The translations under genes and the position numbers were made by a program. From NCBI RefSeq assembly GCF_004571025.1, contig NZ_SPQT01000001.1, forward strand, positions 930,001-994,000: a DNA stretch of 64,000 nt. The letters are read 5' to 3'. The notes beneath the pieces were generated by a model. That model did not search any database and was not told the DNA's origin. It worked only from the letters and a program-made list of their open reading frames with translations. Below, in pieces: positions 29,978-38,603 of this stretch. Numbering within the stretch: position 1 is the first letter of the stretch; each line of letters opens with the position of its first letter. The stretch comes from Bradyrhizobium niftali. Its GTDB lineage: Bacteria; Pseudomonadota; Alphaproteobacteria; Rhizobiales; Xanthobacteraceae.

Positions 29978-30676
29978 TTACTTGAGTTCTATGACGACCG
30001 CTCGCGGTGGACCTTGGGTGGCTTCCTCGGACGGAACGTCAGTACCTGCCGGGACATATAGAACATCACCGACATTCCACCGCGTGTCGTTTACCGCCGC
30101 ACCCTCCGGAGATTGCCGAATGACACCACCCTTGAGAAATACGACAACTGCGTCTCGACCCTGCTGCCGCCTCGGGATCCGTTGACCCTGAATCCAAGTT
30201 ACGTCCCACACGGCGACCCGGTCGTTCTCCAGTCCTTTCGTGGCTCCGTCCCTTGGAAAGCCTGATTTGGTAGCAGCCGCCTCTGCCGGTTTCGGAACCG
30301 TTTTCAGTTCCACCATGATGGCCCGCCTCTCTTGGTCGCTGACACCCTCTTCAGCGTGAATCGTGCCCTTCGGATTGAACCGGACAAACCCAAATGGAGC
30401 GGGCCGACCAACAGAAGACGTTCCGTCTCGTTCCGTAATCTTCACTGCCCCTTCAACCAATGTGACTGAGAGATAGTCGACGGGGTGTTCATGAAGTAGG
30501 GTGGCCTTGCCCTTTGGCCACGTCGCATCCCAGATAATGACGCGACTATTCTCCAGTACCTTTCTCGACCCTTCGCGCGGAAACGCCGGCGGGAGATCCT
30601 CCGCCTTGAGAGACGCTGTGAGCGCCACGCTTGCCAGGGCGAAGAGGATGCCGCCCTTGAGAATTGTTCTGTTCAT
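29978..30676 (-). CDS. Exported protein of two tandem cupin-like repeats
   Basis: 232 residues with a signal peptide (ILFALASVALTASLKA). The mature part consists of two homologous units: FPREGSRKVLENSRVIIWDATWPKG and FPRDGATKGLENDRVAVWDVTWIQG open them about 110 residues apart, each followed by a GDxL/YVPAG- or FNPKG-like turn. This is an internal duplication of a cupin-fold half. The ATG overlaps the end of a broken gluconate-dehydrogenase subunit gene. Start chosen because the signal peptide begins there; an earlier in-frame codon lacks one. Function unknown. Confidence 0.75.
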   Translation of the reverse strand: MNRTILKGGILFALASVALTASLKAEDLPPAFPREGSRKVLENSRVIIWDATWPKGKATLLHEHPVDYLSVTLVEGAVKITERDGTSSVGRPAPFGFVRFNPKGTIHAEEGVSDQERRAIMVELKTVPKPAEAAATKSGFPRDGATKGLENDRVAVWDVTWIQGQRIPRRQQGRDAVVVFLKGGVIRQSPEGAAVNDTRWNVGDVLYVPAGTDVPSEEATQGPPRAVVIELK

Positions 30677-31012
30677 TCGATCTTGTCCAGGGCGCCGAGC
30701 CGCCACGGCCCCTCCAGGTAGAGGCGATCGCCCTTCCCCCACGACCCCGCGAGTGCGCGGTCTATGAAGATGTTGATGCCGATGTCCACGCCGCCCGGCG
30801 TGTGTGCATCGGCCGGAAACATGTGGTCCGCGACGGCTTCGATAAACGCGGCCTCCGACGGAATGAGGAACATATAGCCCGGCGACACCGGTGCGTCATT
30901 GGTTGAGCTCTCTGCGCGACGCTCGCCAATGGCGTTGCGGCGGCTGTGACCGCTCCGCCGCCAATTGCCCGCGCTTGAGAAAGTCGCGTCCCGAACTGTC
31001 CGATTCGCCCAT
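30673..31012 (-). pseudogene. Broken gluconate 2-dehydrogenase subunit 3 family gene
   Basis: The minus strand holds, in three different frames, MGESDSSGRDFLKR (Tat-like leader), IGGGAVTAAATPLASVAQ (hydrophobic leader continuation) and FLIPSEAAFIEAVADHMFPADAHTPGG...FIDRALAGSWGKG (the subunit 3 domain). Two frameshifts, near 30960 and 30905, and loss of the C-terminal half are needed to explain this. The small subunit normally accompanies a GMC oxidoreductase and a cytochrome, neither of which is present. AGAGAGAAG precedes the original ATG. Confidence 0.75.
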
Positions 31013-31172
31013 GGCTTCTCTCTGGATCGGTTAACTCGGAAGATCGTTGCAAGTAGCGTTAGGTCAAGCAATCCGGTCCGAAGGTCGGCACCCGACGCTC
31101 GGCTCCTAGAGCTCGGTCGGCACTGACACGCTCAGCTGTCCGGCAGCGGTGATCATCGTTCCTCGAAAAATG

Positions 31173-31973
31173 TCAGGAAGGGCGATAGAGGCTGGACGAC
31201 ACCCGGCTGAAGTCGGGCGCTTCCTTGGCGAAGAACGCACGAACGCCTTCTCGGGTCTCGGCTGAACTGGAAACGAGGTCGCACATCAACAGCGTGCGGG
31301 CGATCGCCTCGTCCTCGGAGACGTCGAACGCCAGATCCACGGCCGTCTTGCACACCGAAAGTGCGAGCTTGGGACGAGCAATAAGCTGCCGTGCGAGATC
31401 CAGCGCGACCTCCATTGCCTTGCCGCTCGGCACCACGCGATTGATCAGCCCCCACGACAGCGCTGTCGCCGCATCGATCGGTTCGCCCAAGAACATCATT
31501 TCCTTCGCGCGAGCCTCCCCGATGCGTCGGCTGATACGAACCGATCCTCCACTGCCTGGGAAGACCCCAAGCTTGATCTCCGGCAACGCGAGCCGCGCAT
31601 CCTCATCGACGACGATGAGGTCGCAGGCGGAAGCGAGCTCAAGTCCGCCGCCGAAGGCAAGGCCGTGAATGGCTGCGATGGTCGGAATCGGCAGGTGATC
31701 GATTCGGCGAAAAACCTTATTCTCGCGGATTAATTTCTTGTGGAGGACATTCCCGGATTCTGCATAAGCCGGGAATTCTCGCACGTCCGAACCCGCGCCA
31801 AAGGCCTTGCGGCTTCCGGTCAGAATGAGCACGCGCACGGTTGGGTCTGCATCGATCGTATCGAGATGACCTTCGAGAACGCCCATCAGAGCAGTCGTCA
31901 TCAGGTTGAGCGGCGGGTTGTCGAACGTGATCGTCGCGATCCCCGCATCGATGGTCAGGTGATGGTCAGTCAT
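31173..31973 (-). CDS. Enoyl-CoA hydratase/isomerase family protein
   Basis: 266-residue crotonase-fold protein. The oxyanion hole is in IAAIHGLAFGGGLELASACDLIV and both glutamates of hydratases are kept (Glu in GLELA and Glu in LPEIKLGVFPGSGG). It would hydrate a 2-enoyl-CoA or carry out a related crotonase reaction. Last member of the long minus-strand group headed by the Liv transporter; a 162-base gap separates it from the FAD oxidoreductase, so a separate promoter is possible. Confidence 0.92.
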   Translation of the reverse strand: MTDHHLTIDAGIATITFDNPPLNLMTTALMGVLEGHLDTIDADPTVRVLILTGSRKAFGAGSDVREFPAYAESGNVLHKKLIRENKVFRRIDHLPIPTIAAIHGLAFGGGLELASACDLIVVDEDARLALPEIKLGVFPGSGGSVRISRRIGEARAKEMMFLGEPIDAATALSWGLINRVVPSGKAMEVALDLARQLIARPKLALSVCKTAVDLAFDVSEDEAIARTLLMCDLVSSSAETREGVRAFFAKEAPDFSRVSSSLYRPS

Positions 31974-32135
31974 GGTTCGGTTTCCGTTTCAGATTCAATT
32001 TTTGCGACCTATTGGACGTTTTGATGAGGCCGCGAAGGTCTCCCCCGAGTACAAATCCCACGCCGAGTTGGATGTGACAAACTGTTGTCGTGTCGGATAC
32101 GATTTGGTCTCATGGAAGCCTCTCAAAGCCTTCTC

Positions 32136-33509
32136 TCACGTCTGCAGATCGAACTTGTTGTTCAGCTCGGAAGCGGCCGTCGACGCGGTAGGTTTGTCGC
32201 CCGGAATCGCTCCCAATTCCCGCAGGCGCCGGCGAAGGCGCTCGATATCAACGTTCTTTACGTTTGCTTCGCTTTCGAGCGCCATGGACGCAGCCACTCC
32301 GGCTGCCTCACCCATTGCCATGCAGGGCGGGATCTCGCGCGAGATCTTCTGAGCGGTCGATGTGGCGGAATAGTGCCGTCCCGCCGCGAGCGCGTTTACG
32401 AGCCCCTTCGGCTGAAGCGCTCTATAGGGGGTGAAGTAGTCCCGCCCACGCGCAACTGAGTCGGCAAACCAGCGACGGTTGGTAATGTCTTCCTTCGTCA
32501 CGACGTACTCGCCTTGCAACAGTCGCGTCTGGCGGACGCCAAGCTGCGGTGCGAAATCTACGACGAAACACTTTTGGAAGCCGGGAAGGTTCTGCTTTAC
32601 GTACTCGACGAGTTGGTCAGCGCGTCGTCGGGTTTCGTACTCGGCCCGCGTCATGTCGGTGACATCGAGGCCATCAATTCCAGTCAGGTGCGGGCAGTTG
32701 CACCACACGATTCCAGGCAGAGGAGTCTTAAGCCACCAGAACTCCCAGGAGCCGCCGATAATCTTGCGCGCCTGTCCATCGATGCGTGCGAACGCCTCCG
32801 GCTCCTCCTGCTGGAAGCGGTCGGCTTCCTCGGTATCCACGCCGCCCAATCGGAAAACATTGGTCACTAAGTATTGCTCGTGCGCAAACGGAGCGCCGGC
32901 GGAGGCGAGAACATCGAGGTCGCCGCTTGCATCGATTACAACATCTCCCATGATTGCCTGACGGCCCGATTTCGTCTCGCAGACTACGCCCCGAATGCGG
33001 TCATCTTCGACGATAGCGCGGGAAAACCAGCTATGCAGTCTCGTCTCGACGCCCGCTTCGCGCACCATCTCAGTCGAGACACGCTTCCAGCTATCCGGAT
33101 CAAAGGTCGCCGCATAGCAGACGGGGGGAGGCTTTGTACGCGCGTAGAGATCGAACAGGCCCCACCGCGCCCACTTTCGATAGTGTTCCGGCGTGGCTGT
33201 CCGTTCGTGCTGAGGAGGGACCACGGCCAGGCCCTCGCGTTGCATCCTGTCAATGTACTCTGCACAAAGGCCCATCACTGTAATTTCCGAGCCCGAGCAC
33301 ATGTCGTCGAGCACCAAAACCATACCGCCGGAGGCCAGGCCGCCAAGATAGGAATAGCGTTCGAGAAGAACGACGGATGCGCCCTGCCGTGCTGCCGCGA
33401 CGGCGGCGCAAACACCCGCCGGACCGCCTCCAACCACTACGACATCGGCGCGCGACGCGATCGTGGCTGAACGATCTGCGGCAAGGTGAAGATCGACGCT
33501 GTCTGACAT
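32136..33509 (-). CDS. FAD-dependent oxidoreductase
   Basis: 457-residue flavoprotein of the FAD_oxidored (PF12831-like) group. The N-terminal dinucleotide fold is VVVVGGGPAGVCAAVAAARQGASVVLLE, then YLGGLASGG; VVIDASGDLDVLASAGAPF and the C-terminal AGRHYSATSTAQKI...CMAMGEAAGVAASMAL complete the FAD site. Family members are poorly characterised dehydrogenases. It lies 28 bases after the MaoC gene in the same operon, suggesting oxidation of a pathway intermediate. No signal peptide. Confidence 0.85.
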   Translation of the reverse strand: MSDSVDLHLAADRSATIASRADVVVVGGGPAGVCAAVAAARQGASVVLLERYSYLGGLASGGMVLVLDDMCSGSEITVMGLCAEYIDRMQREGLAVVPPQHERTATPEHYRKWARWGLFDLYARTKPPPVCYAATFDPDSWKRVSTEMVREAGVETRLHSWFSRAIVEDDRIRGVVCETKSGRQAIMGDVVIDASGDLDVLASAGAPFAHEQYLVTNVFRLGGVDTEEADRFQQEEPEAFARIDGQARKIIGGSWEFWWLKTPLPGIVWCNCPHLTGIDGLDVTDMTRAEYETRRRADQLVEYVKQNLPGFQKCFVVDFAPQLGVRQTRLLQGEYVVTKEDITNRRWFADSVARGRDYFTPYRALQPKGLVNALAAGRHYSATSTAQKISREIPPCMAMGEAAGVAASMALESEANVKNVDIERLRRRLRELGAIPGDKPTASTAASELNNKFDLQT

Positions 33510-33537
33510 CGGGATTGCTCCAGGAAAGTTGCGCTAA

Positions 33538-33993
33538 TTAGGTAAGCCGGCTGTCGTTGCCGTTCGGAATGACCTTAATGACGTGCTCAGCCGACAGAAC
33601 GCTTTCATTGCGCTGGTTGATGCCTTTGACTTCACAGTAGAGGCGGGCGCGCTCGGCGTCTTTTCGGCGAAGAGTGTAATCGATCCTAATAGTGTCTCCG
33701 AACCGGACCGGTCCGAGAAAGCGCACGCGATCATATCCTGCAGAAACACCCGGAATGTTCGCACGTGCCGCGAATTGGCTCGATGCTGTGGAGGCGAGTC
33801 CGAGGATCAGGACGCCATGAGCTATCCGGCCCTCGAACCGCGTTCTCTTCATGTATTCTTCGTTGACGTGTACGGGAGCGAAATCTCCGGTAATGCCGGC
33901 AAACATATAGACGTCCGCTTCGGTGACTGTCTTCTCGAACTGAACGGTTTCACCTAACTGGATGCTATCGATTATTTGCTCGCAGCTTCTCAC
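33538..33993 (-). CDS. MaoC-like (R)-hydratase
   Basis: 151-residue hot-dog protein with the hydratase-2 motif FAGITGDFAPVHVNEEYMKRT (Asp and His catalytic) followed by GRIAHGVLILGL. It would hydrate an enoyl-CoA in the R configuration or act on a branched acyl-CoA. Encoded 35 bases after the ABC binding-protein gene in the same operon as an FAD oxidoreductase and a crotonase. Confidence 0.9.
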   Translation of the reverse strand: MRSCEQIIDSIQLGETVQFEKTVTEADVYMFAGITGDFAPVHVNEEYMKRTRFEGRIAHGVLILGLASTASSQFAARANIPGVSAGYDRVRFLGPVRFGDTIRIDYTLRRKDAERARLYCEVKGINQRNESVLSAEHVIKVIPNGNDSRLT

Positions 33994-34028
33994 GCTTCGA
34001 TTCCTATTTTTGGCGATTTTTCTCTTCG

Positions 34029-35159
34029 TCAGAGGTTGACGAACTTGCCGTCCTTGACCGTCACGAAGAACATGGTGCCTGGGCCCCAGCCGTCGTGATT
34101 GGTCTCGCTGTACTCCACTGGGGCTGCCGCATAGAGTTTGACGGGCCCCATTTTCTCCACGGCGTCACGAATCTCGGATCCAGTCGTGGCGCCCGTCCGC
34201 AGTGCCTGAACAATGGCTTCCATCGCGGTTGCGCCGCACACCGAGCCATACGATCGATTACCACCATGGTCCTTCAGCAGTTCAACGAGAGGCTTCAACG
34301 GTCCGGGATCGAACGGATTGCTGTTCGAAAGCGCAATAAGACCTTCCGCAGCCGGACCAGTAGCTTCAAGGATGGCGCTCGAAACAAGCGCGGAGACCCC
34401 GTACACGGGCGCCGTCGAACCCATCTCACGCAGTTTCCGGAGCATGCTGCTCGCCGTCTGCGTTTGCGAAGCCGCGATCAGCACCGCATCGGGGCGGGCA
34501 TTTCGTAGCTTGATGGCGTGCGTGGTGAAGTCCGTGTTCGAGATGGGTGCGGATACAATCTCAGCGATCTTGATGCCGTTCTTATTGGCGTAGTCCTTCA
34601 TCATCTCGGACGCTTGCTGGCCATAAGCGTCTTCCTGCACGAATATCGCAATCGTCTTGCGCCCATCGGCCTTCACCTTGTCCATCAACTTTGGAGCGTC
34701 CGCGCTGAGGGGAGGGGCCATCCGGAAAATCCATTTGAAGTAGGATGTGCTCGGATCCGTCACGGATTGCGACGAGGTCGGCGCGAAGATCGGCGTCTGG
34801 TTGCGCGCGGCGAAATCGGCAAATGCCAATGTTTCCGAAGCCGTTCCGGCCCCGAGGATGGCGACCACCTTGTCGTCCAGAATGACCTGACTCGCGACAC
34901 GGGCGGCTTCAGTCGGGTTCGTCTTTGTATCGCGTATGACGAGTTCGATCTTGCGTCCGTTAATGCCACCTGCGGAGTTGACCTTTTCGGTCACGGCCTC
35001 GGCGGCTCGGCGCTCGTCCAACGTATAACCAGCAGAGGTCCCTGTCAGGCCGAGCAGAATGCCGACCTTGATTGGGTCCTTCGAGGTCGATTGGGCCGAA
35101 GCGCTTGAGATACCGGCCGCAAGAACAACCGCTGTTACGAGACAACGAAACACTTGCAT
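34029..35159 (-). CDS. Branched-chain-type ABC transporter substrate-binding protein
   Basis: 376-residue periplasmic LivJ-type receptor with signal peptide (CLVTAVVLAAGISSASA, cleavage before QSTSK). The mature protein starts IKVGILLGLTGTSAGYTLDERRAAE and has INGRKIELVIRDTKTNPTEAARVASQVI. A GTG directly before the ATG is an alternative start; GGAGGAAAAC serves either. It is in the same operon as both ATPases and both permeases, so it is their cognate receptor. With CoA-pathway genes following, an aromatic or aliphatic acid ligand is more likely than an amino acid. Confidence 0.93.
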   Translation of the reverse strand: MQVFRCLVTAVVLAAGISSASAQSTSKDPIKVGILLGLTGTSAGYTLDERRAAEAVTEKVNSAGGINGRKIELVIRDTKTNPTEAARVASQVILDDKVVAILGAGTASETLAFADFAARNQTPIFAPTSSQSVTDPSTSYFKWIFRMAPPLSADAPKLMDKVKADGRKTIAIFVQEDAYGQQASEMMKDYANKNGIKIAEIVSAPISNTDFTTHAIKLRNARPDAVLIAASQTQTASSMLRKLREMGSTAPVYGVSALVSSAILEATGPAAEGLIALSNSNPFDPGPLKPLVELLKDHGGNRSYGSVCGATAMEAIVQALRTGATTGSEIRDAVEKMGPVKLYAAAPVEYSETNHDGWGPGTMFFVTVKDGKFVNL

Positions 35160-35185
35160 CACGTTTTCCTCCGCAGGATGTTGTT

Positions 35186-35914
35186 CTATTTGAAATATGC
35201 CATGGCCATTCGTTCACGATCGGCCAGTTCCGCCCGACCGCCTTGCGACACGACTTGGCCGGCGGCCAACAGCACGAAGCGATCAGCAGTGATGGAGACC
35301 AACGTCTGATTCTGTTCGACAAGAAGGATGGCAATGCCGGTCGTGCGGAGCCCGTTCAACGCTTCGGCCAGTTCTCCGACGATAATCGGGGCCAAGCCCT
35401 GCGATGGCTCGTCGAGCAGCAAGACTGTCGGCCGTCCGGCTAGGCATTTCGCGACCGCGACCATTTGTTGCTCGCCGCCGCTCAAAGATCCCGCCGCCGT
35501 ATTCCATCGCTCGCGGATAAATCCGAACCGGCCAGCGGCCTCCTCGATCGCGGCGGCGCGCTCCGTTGAAGGTGCCAACCGGGCGCCGAGCGCCAGATTT
35601 TCGCCGATCGTCAACGTGGGAAACAGGCCGCGGCCTTCCGGCACCGTCGCGAGACCCGCTCGGCTTCGACGATGCGTCGCCATGCCCATCAGGTTATTTC
35701 CGTTGAGCAGCACCTCTCCCGAGCCGGCAACGGTACCGTTTAGCGCGCCAATTAAGCTCGTTTTGCCAGCACCGTTTGGTCCGATCAACGCGACGATCTC
35801 GCCGGGGTCAACTTGGAGCGAGATATTCCGGCAGGCTTCCAACAGTCCGTAGCGTGCGCCAACTTCGCGACAAATCAGACTTGGCCGGGTTGAACCGCCT
35901 GCTTCAATGGACAT
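35186..35914 (-). CDS. livF: ABC transporter ATP-binding protein (LivF type)
   Basis: 242-residue ATPase of a branched-chain-type importer. Walker A IGPNGAGKTS, signature LSGGEQQMVAVAKCL, Walker B VLLLDEPSQGL and the switch His replaced by Gln in LLVEQN, as is normal for LivF. Its start overlaps the end of livG by 11 bases. The chromosome order livH-livM-livG-livF-binding protein is kept. Confidence 0.93.
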   Translation of the reverse strand: MSIEAGGSTRPSLICREVGARYGLLEACRNISLQVDPGEIVALIGPNGAGKTSLIGALNGTVAGSGEVLLNGNNLMGMATHRRSRAGLATVPEGRGLFPTLTIGENLALGARLAPSTERAAAIEEAAGRFGFIRERWNTAAGSLSGGEQQMVAVAKCLAGRPTVLLLDEPSQGLAPIIVGELAEALNGLRTTGIAILLVEQNQTLVSITADRFVLLAAGQVVSQGGRAELADRERMAMAYFK

Positions 35915-36665
35915 AGGCAGGCCCCAGATATGCTTCGACTACCTTTTCCGAGCAGACCACCGAGTTCGGCTCTCCGCGAGCGACAACCGTGCCATTCACG
36001 AGCGCCAACAACTCATGACTGAGCCTGGAGACGAAGCCTACGTTATGTTCAATCAGTACGATCCCGATCCCGCTGGCTGCCGCGTTTTTGATGGCATCGG
36101 CCAGGCGTATCCGGTCTGACTCGTCGAGTCCGGCTGCCGGCTCATCAAGCAGCAAGTAGCGTGGGCCGGCGACCAAGGCCCGAGCCACCTCGAGCAGCCG
36201 CAACTGGCCGAGCGACAGCGATCCGGCGCGGTCCTCCGCCGCTCCGCCTAACCCGAGGAGCCGTATTTTCTCAATCGCACCGTTCCTGAGATGCTCTTCG
36301 CTGCGGCCGACCGAAGGTAACCCAAGAAAGCAGGCGAGACGGCCTTGCGCCAGGTGAGGCGTATATCCAAGCATCACTGCGTCAAGCACGGTTCGATTCA
36401 TGTCCAGCCGCGGCGTTTGAAAGGTGCGACTGATGCCGCGTCGGACGCGCTCGTCCGTGCGCAACTGTGTGATCTCGACGCCGTCGACGACCACCGTACC
36501 CTTCGGCTGGATCACACCCGTGAGGCAGTTGAAAAGCGTCGTCTTCCCGGCACCATTCGGGCCGATGAGGCCGAGGATGCGTCCAGGTGTGACTTCGAGT
36601 GAAACCTCAGCGAGCGCTTGGAGGCCACCGAAGCGAACGGAGAGATCTCGAGCTGACAGGGTCAT
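35904..36665 (-). CDS. livG: ABC transporter ATP-binding protein (LivG type)
   Basis: 253-residue ATPase pairing with LivF. Walker A IGPNGAGKTTLFNCLTG, GISRTFQTPRL typical of LivG, signature LSLGQLRLLEVARAL (slightly changed from LSxGQQ), Walker B YLLLDEPAAGLD and switch His in LIEHNVGFV. Overlaps the preceding permease gene by four bases. Confidence 0.93.
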   Translation of the reverse strand: MTLSARDLSVRFGGLQALAEVSLEVTPGRILGLIGPNGAGKTTLFNCLTGVIQPKGTVVVDGVEITQLRTDERVRRGISRTFQTPRLDMNRTVLDAVMLGYTPHLAQGRLACFLGLPSVGRSEEHLRNGAIEKIRLLGLGGAAEDRAGSLSLGQLRLLEVARALVAGPRYLLLDEPAAGLDESDRIRLADAIKNAAASGIGIVLIEHNVGFVSRLSHELLALVNGTVVARGEPNSVVCSEKVVEAYLGPAYVH

Positions 36666-37654
36666 GCGCGCTCAAGCCTCACGCCAGGTGTGTTCTTGGC
36701 TTCCGGAATCGTCGTGGCTCGGCGGCGGGTCCATCGCATCATCCCCGGAGAGACGATACCGTCAGGGAAGAAGACGAGAATGACGATGAGGAGGGAGCCG
36801 AAAATCATTCCTTGTGTGACGGTGCCCGGAAGAAGATCGGAGGCAAGCGTAAACAGTGATGCTCCCACGATCGGCCCCAAGACCGACTTGCGCCCCCCCA
36901 GCACGACCATGAACAGGATGTTGGCCGACAGGGTCGGATCCAATGAGTCCGGCGCCATAAAACCAATGTAATGTGCGTAAAACCAACCGGCGAACCCGGC
37001 AATTCCGGCGGACAGGGAGAAGAGACTTGATAGCTCAAGCGCGACATTGGTGCCGGTTGATTCGGCGAGAAGGCGGTCCACCCGGATCGCATTCAGTGCT
37101 CGTCCGCGTCCGCTTTCAACGTAAGAAGCGTAGCAATATGCTACGATGAGGACGGCCGTCCAAACCGTCCAATGCGCATACGAGCGTTCGACGCCGATAA
37201 TCGGAAGAGGTGCGATACCGGTGATGCCGTTGTAGCCGCCAGTCAATCGCTCCGCCCGCTCGAATACGACCTTGAAGATCATCACGAGCGAAATAGTGAC
37301 CAGCGCAAGAGACAATTCGGGAAGACGAAGGAGCGGCCGTGCAATCACGAATGCAAGAATCGCTGGGAGGCCGACCGAGACAACAAGTGAAGCGAAGGGT
37401 GACCAGCCGAACTTGACCGTCAGGATCGCGGTCGTGAATGCTCCCACGGCCGCGAACCCTCCTTGTGCCAGTGATATGGCGCCACCTTGGCCATAGAGAA
37501 GCCCAAGAGGAAGCGCGAGAAGGCTAAAGAATCCGATCGTGACCGATGTCGCATAGATAGATGGCCTGACCTCGCCGGCGATCGCCAGCGTAATCGCGAT
37601 GCCCAATATGATCAGGACAGGAGAGATCCTGCTGAGACGAACGCTTCTGGTCAT
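36662..37654 (-). CDS. livM: ABC transporter permease (LivM type)
   Basis: 330-residue inner-membrane permease with about nine hydrophobic segments. The stretch LALPLGLLYGQGGAISLAQGGFAAVGAFTTAIL and the loop AIRVDRLLAESTGTNVALELSSLFSLSAGIAGFAGWFYAH (the coupling region preceding the last helices) match LivM. Four-base overlaps on both sides show translational coupling with livH and livG. Confidence 0.92.
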   Translation of the reverse strand: MTRSVRLSRISPVLIILGIAITLAIAGEVRPSIYATSVTIGFFSLLALPLGLLYGQGGAISLAQGGFAAVGAFTTAILTVKFGWSPFASLVVSVGLPAILAFVIARPLLRLPELSLALVTISLVMIFKVVFERAERLTGGYNGITGIAPLPIIGVERSYAHWTVWTAVLIVAYCYASYVESGRGRALNAIRVDRLLAESTGTNVALELSSLFSLSAGIAGFAGWFYAHYIGFMAPDSLDPTLSANILFMVVLGGRKSVLGPIVGASLFTLASDLLPGTVTQGMIFGSLLIVILVFFPDGIVSPGMMRWTRRRATTIPEAKNTPGVRLERA

Positions 37655-38505
37655 GGCCGCGCTCCGTGGAACATGTCGCGCGAAACAAGCCCGCTACAGA
37701 GGACGGCGACGATCAAAATGGGCGCCGTCGCCGCGTCCCAGCCCTGCGGCAGATAGGCTTGGCCAAGTGCAATTGCGAGCCCGATCAGAAGCCCGCCCGT
37801 GAAGGCCAGGGAAACGGTCACGCGGCCGAGGACCACGGCCCCACTGAAGGCAACAATAGAGAGCGCAAAACCACTCGAGTAGGACACGCCGATACTCATG
37901 GAGGCGAGAACGCCTGCAACGCCTGCAATCGCGCCCCCTAGCAGGAATACAACGAATTGAACACGGCGGACCGGAATGCCGGTAAGGCTTGCAGACTTTG
38001 CGGAGATCGCGCTTGCGCGCATTAGAAGCCCCGCAGGAGACCAACGAAGTGCCGCGAGTAGTCCCGCCAACAGCACGACAGCCAAAAGGAAAGCGAAGAC
38101 GCCTTGAAACGTGAGAAACACGCCTGCCACGTCAAAGGCGCCCGGAACGGATGGAAAGAAGCGGTTGTCGGTCCCGAACACGCTCTGAAGCGCAGATTCG
38201 ATGACGAACGTGTAGGCGATCGTGCAGAGTACGATCAATATGGTATCGCGGGTCGCGCCAAGTCGTCGGAAGATCAGGAAGATGACGCCCATCGTGCCAC
38301 TGAGCGCCGTTGCCGCCAAGATTCCAAGGAGCGCGCCCCAAGGCGGCCCTGCCCATACAGCCACCATGCCAGCCGCGGCCGCGTAGCTGCCTGTTGCAAC
38401 GTCAACGACGTCCGTGGTCATCCAGACAACTGCAATGGCGAGTGCGAGGAGGCCGAACACAGCCCCAAGAAAGATTCCATTCAGCCCGAATTCGACGAAG
38501 GCCAT
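37651..38505 (-). CDS. livH: ABC transporter permease (LivH type)
   Basis: 284-residue permease, first gene of the minus-strand operon. GLNGIFLGAVFGLLALAIAVVWMTTDVVDVATGSYAAAAG resembles the N-terminus of LivH, and LLMRASAISAKSASLTGIPVRRVQFVVFLLGGAIAGVAGVLAS carries its coupling loop. The 98-base upstream gap contains the ACCGAACGGT operator and the promoter shared with the divergent glycosidase gene. Confidence 0.92.
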   Translation of the reverse strand: MAFVEFGLNGIFLGAVFGLLALAIAVVWMTTDVVDVATGSYAAAAGMVAVWAGPPWGALLGILAATALSGTMGVIFLIFRRLGATRDTILIVLCTIAYTFVIESALQSVFGTDNRFFPSVPGAFDVAGVFLTFQGVFAFLLAVVLLAGLLAALRWSPAGLLMRASAISAKSASLTGIPVRRVQFVVFLLGGAIAGVAGVLASMSIGVSYSSGFALSIVAFSGAVVLGRVTVSLAFTGGLLIGLAIALGQAYLPQGWDAATAPILIVAVLCSGLVSRDMFHGARP

Positions 38506-38570
38506 GCCTCCTCCGGTTTCGCTCCCTCGGAGTGCTTCGCGGTTGCATCCGCCAGCGCTCTCATATATCT

Positions 38571-38587
38571 AACTGACCGAACGGTAA
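38571..38587. promoter_or_regulatory. Candidate TetR operator in the liv / glycosidase divergent promoter
   Basis: AACTG-ACCGAACGGT-AA contains the perfect palindrome ACCG-AA-CGGT. A near copy (15 of 17 bases identical) lies at 47159-47175 in front of an SDR gene. The element sits 17 bases before the glycosidase start and 66 before livH. The TetR gene one position downstream is the obvious candidate protein. Function inferred. Confidence 0.5.
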
Positions 38588-38603
38588 CTAATATGGACGC
38601 GGC

